A stretch of 10,579 bases of DNA from an uncultured Clostridia bacterium (lineage in GTDB: Bacteria > Bacillota > Clostridia > Oscillospirales > CAG-272). A program made the translations under genes and the position numbers. Under the pieces are notes generated by a model that searched no databases, was not told the origin of the DNA, and saw only the letters and a list, made by a program, of their open reading frames with translations. Each line of letters opens with the position of its first letter. Position 1 is the first letter of the stretch. Location: NCBI GenBank assembly GCA_904501765.1, contig CAJGCM010000073.1, positions 1-10,579 on the forward strand, read 5' to 3'. Shown here one piece after another: positions 7,164 through 10,579 of this stretch.

Positions 7164-7895
7164 CTATTTAAAGCATGTGACAACTGCAGATAAGTTTTTA
7201 AAGCAGATTTTGTTTTGTATGTTATCTGTGGAGAACACTATTCGTATATCTGCATTTCTTAAGCTTGAGGCAGAGGTTGTGAAAGAAAGCGTCTTTGTTT
7301 TTGGAGATAGTGTCGCGGTAACGTTTTCTTTTTTATCCATCAATTTATCTCCTTCATAAAGATAAGATTCAAATTTTGGCGCGCCCAAATAACCAATGTC
7401 CCATAGTACATCATAATCTTTTACGTAGTATACGTCGTATGTAATTTCTACGTTTACGCGATATCCTTTTTGTGCAAGGGCTTCAAAATCTAAATTAGGA
7501 GAAACTGAAAAACCTTTGCTTGAATCTTTGTTATTGTCCATAAACTTTATTGAAAAGTTTTGACCGGTAGCTTCGTAGCGAAGCTGTAACCATTTTGCAT
7601 ACAAAGTTGTATTCGATTTTATTTCCAAAGGATAAATGGCGGGGGTTTCACAGCTCTCGTCACGATACCAACCGAGAAACTCAAAGCCCTCGCGTTCAGT
7701 TTTTGGAGCAGAAACGAGGGTTGAACAAGTCAAAGAAGAAACAGCTGTTCCTCCGTTCGTACGAAATTTTACTGTGTAAGAGGGCGCCAAGGGTGAGCTT
7801 GTTGAAGCGCCGGTTGAATCTTTGATTGCAAAAACATTGCAGCTTGCTAAAAATGTGCAAGCAAAAATTAAAATCAATAAAATTATTTTTTTCAT
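7164..7895 (-). CDS. Small lipoprotein with one InlB B-repeat / Flg_new domain
   Basis: This 243-residue protein starts with a lipoprotein signal: MKK, a hydrophobic stretch and lipobox LASC with the cysteine at residue 19, so it is exported and membrane-anchored. Residues 40-102 form one Listeria-Bacteroides (InlB B-repeat, Flg_new) module, with the hallmarks VKFRTNGGT, EGFEFLGWYRDE and TTLYAKW. Residues 103-243 match nothing I recognise and look beta-rich. The ATG at 7895 is chosen because the signal peptide begins there and AAAGGAAAAG precedes it; the open frame extending to 8009 runs through the structured leader and is not credible. The only visible promoter is at 8154-8182, upstream of a terminator, so expression should depend on read-through. 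Role unknown, probably surface interaction. Confidence 0.85.
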   Translation of the reverse strand: MKKIILLILIFACTFLASCNVFAIKDSTGASTSSPLAPSYTVKFRTNGGTAVSSLTCSTLVSAPKTEREGFEFLGWYRDESCETPAIYPLEIKSNTTLYAKWLQLRYEATGQNFSIKFMDNNKDSSKGFSVSPNLDFEALAQKGYRVNVEITYDVYYVKDYDVLWDIGYLGAPKFESYLYEGDKLMDKKENVTATLSPKTKTLSFTTSASSLRNADIRIVFSTDNIQNKICFKNLSAVVTCFK

Positions 7896-7934
7896 TTCTT
7901 TTCCTTTACGATAAAATTGAAGTTTTGTAAAATC

Positions 7935-7964
7935 AAAAAGTGCGGCTACCGGAGTAAGCCGCAC
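7935..7964 (-). terminator. Intrinsic terminator between structured leader and lipoprotein gene
   Basis: GTGCGGCT and AGCCGCAC form a GC-rich 8-bp stem around a 9-base loop (TACTCCGGT on the minus strand), followed by TTTTTGATTTT. It ends about 40 bases before the lipoprotein ATG, too close to fit another promoter between. The loop's ACTCC can pair with GGAGT in the segment 7980-7972, a possible alternative fold. Confidence 0.8.
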
Positions 7965-8147
7965 AAAAAACGCAAACTCCAATAGTCGCCAAACCAACTG
8001 ATAGAGCAAGAACTATATTCTATTTCCGCCATACTCAGTAGGAGTTTGCATTTTTAACAAAACCTATTATGAGTATTACAGAAAAAGGGTATAACTATCC
8101 CATAAAGATAAAAATAGCCCTTGCTTCGGTTATTCAGTTGGTTTGGC
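7935..8147 (-). ncRNA. Predicted structured RNA (~213 nt): independent ncRNA or attenuator leader
   Basis: The RNA runs from the predicted start (8147) to the T-run after the terminator (7935). Helices read by eye: P1, 14 bp perfect, GCCAAACCAACTGA (8147-8134) with 8001-7988; an 8/3 internal loop; P2, 12 bp with two G-U pairs (8125-8114 with 8016-8005); an open middle region; P3, 7 bp ATACTCA/TGAGTAT (8076-8070 with 8037-8031); P4, 4 bp (8066-8063 with 8042-8039). The apical segment GCAAACTCC (8049-8041) is the exact complement of GGAGTTTGC (7980-7972) after P1, giving a potential 9-bp pseudoknot or switch. I recognise none of the common riboswitches. 6S-like RNA is an alternative because of the rod shape; a retron RNA is unlikely without a reverse transcriptase. 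Confidence 0.65.
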
Positions 8148-8153
8148 ATAGCT

Positions 8154-8182
8154 ATTATAGCATAGCGCTTGAAAAAAGTCAA
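8154..8182 (-). promoter_or_regulatory. Strong promoter of the structured RNA / lipoprotein leader
   Basis: On the minus strand TTGACT (8182-8177) is followed after exactly 17 bases by a perfect TATAAT (8159-8154). The expected start, about seven bases on, falls at 8147, the first base of stem P1. That coincidence supports the RNA boundary. Confidence 0.85.
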
Positions 8183-8412
8183 TAAAAGCAAAAATAAATT
8201 TTAGGTCAGCAAACTCGTGCAAAAAGCTCGATTTGAACCTTACTCCGTTTGTGGCGCAAATCCGCCTTGCGGCTTTGGTGCTACGCACAGTGCCCGTCTT
8301 CGACGAGCCGCCACGGAGCAATCTGCGGCAGCCGTCCTGATGAGCAAGCTCCTCGATACGCCTGCTCTTGCTTATCTGCGCCGCCGCTCGCTCTGCTCGC
8401 TGCGCCGCAGAG

Positions 8413-8438
8413 GTGAGCAAATCCTTTCCTCTCCGCCA
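8413..8438 (+). other. Degenerate tRNA-Ser 3' end in plus orientation
   Basis: The 26 bases agree at 19 positions, without gaps, with the T-arm and acceptor end of the tRNA-Ser gene at 8789-8879, including CAAATC and a perfect CTCCGCCA end. It is followed, as a real tRNA would be, by a strong hairpin (8445-8482). No 5' half or anticodon arm is visible, so it is a fragment, not a gene. Confidence 0.45.
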
Positions 8439-8444
8439 AAAAAG

Positions 8445-8482
8445 AAAGATACCGAGTGTCCTTTTGGACGCTCGGTATCTTT
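8445..8482 (-). terminator. 17-bp hairpin, terminator-like on the minus strand
   Basis: AAAGATACCGAG plus GTCC pairs with GGAC plus CTCGGTATCTTT, with one G-U pair and a four-base loop. On the minus strand it is followed by CTTTTTT, as an intrinsic terminator; on the plus strand by GTAAAAG, so it would work poorly there. It would stop transcription leaving the hairpin array toward the GC-rich repeat. Confidence 0.6.
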
Positions 8483-8548
8483 GTAAAAGTCGGACAAAAA
8501 AGATATTTTCGTGAGTTTTCGTTTGGGTTTGAACTCACGCGCCTGAAT

Positions 8549-8743
8549 CACGCCAAAGGCGTGGATGAAATCAATGCAAAGCATTGTATGGAATCCGTCA
8601 CAAGACGGTATGGAATCAACACAGGGTGTTGGATGGAATCAAGCCGCAGGAAAATACACGCTGATGCGTGATGATATACAGCCCTGAAGGGGCTGATGAT
8701 ATCCACGACTGCGTCGTGATGATATGCCAAGCCTGCGGCTTGG
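8549..8743. repeat. Array of ~9 short-hairpin units with ~23-nt period
   Basis: Hairpins start at 8549, 8572, 8595, 8617, 8640 (broken), 8657, 8679, 8704 and 8727. Each has a 5-7 bp stem with a 3-5 base loop, for example CACGCC-aaa-GGCGTG, CAATGC-aaa-GCATTG, CACGAC-tgc-GTCGTG and CCAAGCC-tgc-GGCTTGG. Stem sequences differ between units but are self-complementary in each, so structure is kept while sequence changes. Linkers are conserved in two subtypes: GATGGAATC-like in the first four and ATGATATAC-like in the later ones. It is not a CRISPR array, because the constant part is the short linker and the variable part is palindromic. No ORF is credible. The array lies just beyond the tRNA-Ser terminator. 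Confidence 0.8.
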
Positions 8744-8746
8744 ATA

Positions 8747-8789
8747 AAAAAAGAAGCAACTTTTGGTAGACAAAAGTTGCTTCTTTTTT
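8747..8789 (-). terminator. Terminator of tRNA-Ser, near-symmetric long hairpin
   Basis: A 19-bp perfect stem (AAGAAGCAACTTTTG paired with CAAAAGTTGCTTCTT plus flanking A/T pairs) with a five-base loop begins at the last base of the tRNA CCA. The A/T flanks give T-runs on both strands, so it can terminate in both directions. Confidence 0.88.
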
Positions 8790-8879
8790 GGCGGAGAAGG
8801 AGAGATTTGAACTCTCGCGCCGGTAAACCCGACCTACACCCTTAGCAGGGGCGCCTCTTCACCACTTGAGTACTTCTCC
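8789..8879 (-). tRNA. tRNA-Ser (anticodon GCU), CCA encoded
   Basis: A 91-base class II tRNA. Acceptor GGAGAAG (from 8879) pairs with CTTCTCC, followed by discriminator G and an encoded CCA (8791-8789). The D arm is CTC/GAG. The anticodon stem is CGCCC/GGGTG around the loop CTGCTAA, giving GCU for AGY serine codons. A long variable arm (CGG/CCG) and the T arm GAGAG-TTCAAAT-CTCTC follow. All helices close properly, so it looks functional. A consensus promoter lies upstream and a strong terminator directly after. Confidence 0.96.
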
Positions 8880-8915
8880 ATATTGACAGCCCGTGGTTCA
8901 TAAGACTGCCAAAGT

Positions 8916-8944
8916 ATTATATCAATATTTTTTATGTTTGTCAA
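8916..8944 (-). promoter_or_regulatory. Perfect consensus promoter of tRNA-Ser
   Basis: On the minus strand a perfect TTGACA (8944-8939), a 17-base spacer and a perfect TATAAT (8921-8916) with TG one base upstream. The expected start near 8909 leaves a 5' leader of about 30 nt for RNase P to remove. Confidence 0.93.
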
Positions 8945-8969
8945 TACCTTTTTTGATAAAATTTAAAGT

Positions 8970-9770
8970 TTAAAGTTTTGCGCTGTTAAGCGCGGTCAAA
9001 TAATCCTTCGGAGCAACACCTACTGTTTTCTTGAATACCGAAGAGAAATATAAGGGGTCCTTAAAGCCCGAGAGCAAAGCGACGCTCTTCACCGAATCTA
9101 TTCCGTGCTCGAAAAGCGAAACTGCGTATTTGATTCTTATATCCCTTATATATTCCGAATAGCTGACCCCCATCTTTTTCTTGAAGAGGTGGGATATGTA
9201 TTTTGCATTGTACCCGAGATGCCGCGAAATTTCGGTAATTGACGTTGTAGGGTCGGAAAAGCTTTCTTCCGTTATAGTTACAACACGGTTTATTATCTCG
9301 TTTACCTCAGCGCTCCCTGCATCAAAACGGGAGAAGGTGTATAAAAGAATACTTTCTGCCGCCAAATCTATATTTCCCTCAGCTGCTCTGGAAAGAGTGC
9401 TTTTCCAAAGTGGGATTATGCCCTCTGAGCCGTGGAAGGCTCGGCAGGACTTATTTATGCCGAAGCGGCGAAGAAGCTCCTCGCCCCGTCTTCCCGAAAA
9501 GCTTATATACATATATTCAATCGGCTCCTCTGCATAGACCGAAAAGCTCTCCGTCGGAAACCCGAATATAAGAGTGCCGACTGTGGCATGGAATTTTACT
9601 CCCTGGAAAATGAAATCGCACTCACCCTTTACCAAAAGAAACATACGGTTAACGGCTATCGTTACGTTGCTCTTTATCTGCTCAAGGTTCGATTCGTAAA
9701 TGAAATTGCTTATCTGTAATTTATCCTCTGTGTCATAGGTGATAAATTTGCATATGTTTTTATCCTTCAT
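8970..9770 (-). CDS. AraC-family transcriptional regulator
   Basis: This 266-residue protein has an N-terminal AraC-type sensor domain (about 15-95, beta-rich, with FLLVKGECDFIFQG and IEYMYISFSG) and a C-terminal double helix-turn-helix (about 165-262). The HTH units are at 177-197 (ITEISRHLGYNAKYISHLF) and 226-246 (VKSVALLSGFKDPLYFSSVF), ending in the family pattern GVAPKDY. The start is the ATG at 9770, because GGAGGAG lies 6 bases upstream. An in-frame ATG at 9785 overlaps that ribosome binding site and cannot be served by it. It is divergent from a DMT-type permease, its most likely target. It is clearly different in sequence from the AraC protein at 5901-6782, so this is not a recent duplication. 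Confidence 0.9.
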   Translation of the reverse strand: MKDKNICKFITYDTEDKLQISNFIYESNLEQIKSNVTIAVNRMFLLVKGECDFIFQGVKFHATVGTLIFGFPTESFSVYAEEPIEYMYISFSGRRGEELLRRFGINKSCRAFHGSEGIIPLWKSTLSRAAEGNIDLAAESILLYTFSRFDAGSAEVNEIINRVVTITEESFSDPTTSITEISRHLGYNAKYISHLFKKKMGVSYSEYIRDIRIKYAVSLFEHGIDSVKSVALLSGFKDPLYFSSVFKKTVGVAPKDYLTALNSAKL

Positions 9771-9955
9771 TATTAGCTCCTCCATATATATTTTAACGCA
9801 GTGAAACTAAAAAATCAACCTGTTTCTAACTTTTTCAAATAAATATATAGTTTTTTTCTATTGCAATTTTTCATAATTTCAATTATTATATAGTCAGCAA
9901 ATGCAAAAGACTGTGCGCTTTATCGACTTTTGTATAGGAAATGGAGATATTTATT
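9771..9955. promoter_or_regulatory. Divergent control region between AraC regulator and permease
   Basis: An AT-rich 185-bp region. For the permease (plus), TTGCAA (9861-9866), 17 bases and TATTAT (9884-9889) form a moderate promoter. For the regulator (minus), TTGATT (9818-9813), 17 bases and TAAAAT (9795-9790) is possible, but its start would fall right at the ribosome binding site. No clear operator repeat was found. Confidence 0.45.
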
Positions 9956-10579
9956 TTGGAACAGATTGAAATTTTATCATACGGTATGATATGCATCTCG
10001 GTCATTATGTTTGGCGGATGCTTTGCCCTGAATGACGTTTACAGAAAGCTCAGAGGAGCCAGCAGCTTGAAGATAAGCCTGCAATTCTCTCTGGTGAGCG
10101 CGGCAGCAGGACTTGTTATAATGTTTTTAATCAATGGCTTTAAGCTTGAGTTCTCCTGGTTCACTCTTCTTATGGCATCTTTATCGGCGATTAACGGATT
10201 TGCTTTTTCCTTCTGCGCATTCCGCGCATTGGGTAGCATAAACCTTTCTCTTTATTCTCTTTTCTCAATGCTCGGCGGCATGGTGCTTCCTTTCCTTCAG
10301 GGAATCCTGTTTTACGGTGAGGCGGTAACCGTTGCTAAGGTTGTGTGCTTGGTTGTTATATGCGCAGCTCTTGCTCTCACCGTTGAAAAGGGTAATGGAG
10401 AAGAGAAGAAAAAAGGCGGCGCGATCTATTACATAGGAATATTCGTCCTTAACGGTATGTCAGGCGTTATATCCAAGCTCTTCACCTCGGCTCCGGAGGA
10501 GTGGGGAAAGACCAGCGCAGAGTCCTTCTCTATCCTTTCCGCTATCTCGGCAATAGTGATAGCAGGCATAGCTCTTATC
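9956..10579 (+). CDS. DMT/EamA-type membrane transporter, C-terminal end missing
   Basis: 208 codons are visible before the window ends. The protein is very hydrophobic, with about seven membrane segments in view: residues about 8-25, 44-65, 69-95, 98-125, 130-148, 160-180 and 192-208. The pattern LFYGE followed by VAKVVCLVVICAALAL is typical of the end of an EamA half-repeat, so this looks like a ten-helix drug/metabolite-superfamily permease with roughly three helices missing. Substrate unknown. The TTG at 9956 is preferred because GGAG lies nine bases upstream. An in-frame ATG at 9941 overlaps that site and would add five residues; both remain possible. Divergent from an AraC gene that may control it. 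Confidence 0.82.
   Translation, partial: MEQIEILSYGMICISVIMFGGCFALNDVYRKLRGASSLKISLQFSLVSAAAGLVIMFLINGFKLEFSWFTLLMASLSAINGFAFSFCAFRALGSINLSLYSLFSMLGGMVLPFLQGILFYGEAVTVAKVVCLVVICAALALTVEKGNGEEKKKGGAIYYIGIFVLNGMSGVISKLFTSAPEEWGKTSAESFSILSAISAIVIAGIALI

Larger units (their letters stand above)
8206..8545. repeat. GC-rich probable dispersed repeat, non-coding
   Basis: The core, about 8240-8412, is clearly more GC-rich than its AT-rich surroundings and full of short CGCC/GGCG-type stems, such as CCGC-ctt-GCGG near 8260 and two CTGCGCCGC copies near 8375 and 8400. Open frames on both strands are Arg/Ala/Ser/Cys-rich with no ribosome binding site or domain and look spurious. From memory, similar spurious peptides recur in gut Clostridia genomes, which would make this an interspersed repeat; I cannot check that here. 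Exact ends are uncertain. Confidence 0.45.
8430..8797. repeat. 17-bp perfect inverted repeat bracketing the hairpin-array block
   Basis: TCTCCGCCAAAAAAGAA (8430-8446) is the exact reverse complement of 8781-8797. The right copy consists of the tRNA-Ser acceptor end plus the start of its terminator; the left copy belongs to the degenerate tRNA-like fragment. The 368-bp interval looks like an element with terminal inverted repeats anchored in a tRNA 3' end, or like two tRNA ends facing each other. Confidence 0.6.

Noticed and set aside
7896..8009. N-terminal extension of the Flg_new lipoprotein
   Set aside because: It would bury the lipoprotein signal peptide internally and run through the terminator hairpin and structured RNA; the internal ATG has a ribosome binding site.
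7935..8147. Retron msr-msd RNA
   Set aside because: The long-range end pairing resembles retron a1/a2 arms, but no reverse transcriptase gene lies in the window and the downstream gene is a lipoprotein.
8130..8730. Several overlapping ORFs of 60-96 codons on both strands
   Set aside because: They overlap the repeats, hairpin array and terminator, lack ribosome binding sites and recognisable domains, and have low-complexity Arg/Ser/Cys-rich translations.
8549..8743. CRISPR array
   Set aside because: The constant part is only about 9 bases, the variable part is itself palindromic, the period is about 23 nt and no cas genes are nearby.

Overview
The window looks like a low-GC Gram-positive gut-type Clostridia genome (Oscillospirales/Christensenellales-like; inference). 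The evidence is strong AGGAGG-type ribosome binding sites, TTGACA-17-TATAAT promoters, a BspA-like leucine-rich-repeat lipoprotein, an InlB/Flg_new-type lipoprotein, AraC-controlled sugar genes and a CCA-encoding tRNA-Ser. Nothing in it is diagnostic of a genus.

Layout. Positions 1-2089 (minus) hold most of a large secreted LRR lipoprotein with its own strong promoter and a perfect hairpin at the transcript start. Positions 2447-6782 form a carbohydrate block: a GH39-like intracellular glycosidase (plus), a Gfo/Idh/MocA dehydrogenase and a TIM-barrel sugar isomerase/epimerase in a tight minus-strand operon, and a divergent AraC regulator. A 51-codon ORF at 6886-7041 has a perfect Shine-Dalgarno and ends in a diverged copy of the 3' end of the glycosidase gene, a likely recombination scar.

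Positions 7164-8182 (minus) hold a small Flg_new lipoprotein behind an unusual leader. A strong promoter starts a ~213-nt transcript at the first base of a 14-bp long-range stem. The RNA folds into an extended rod with a possible pseudoknot and ends in an intrinsic terminator 40-odd bases before the start codon. This is either an independent ncRNA or an uncharacterised attenuator/riboswitch-type leader. I recognise no known class.

Positions 8206-8797 contain no credible protein gene. They hold a GC-rich probable dispersed repeat, a degenerate tRNA-Ser 3' end in plus orientation, a strong hairpin, an array of about nine ~23-nt units (each a different short hairpin plus a conserved linker), and the terminator of tRNA-Ser(GCU). 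The block is bracketed by a 17-bp perfect inverted repeat whose outer part is the tRNA acceptor end. Upstream of the tRNA lie a perfect consensus promoter, a second AraC regulator (minus) and a divergent DMT/EamA-type permease truncated by the window end.

How the genes work together (inference): the first AraC protein probably senses a sugar and controls the divergent epimerase-dehydrogenase operon and perhaps the glycosidase, which would release the sugar inside the cell. The second AraC protein may control the adjacent permease.
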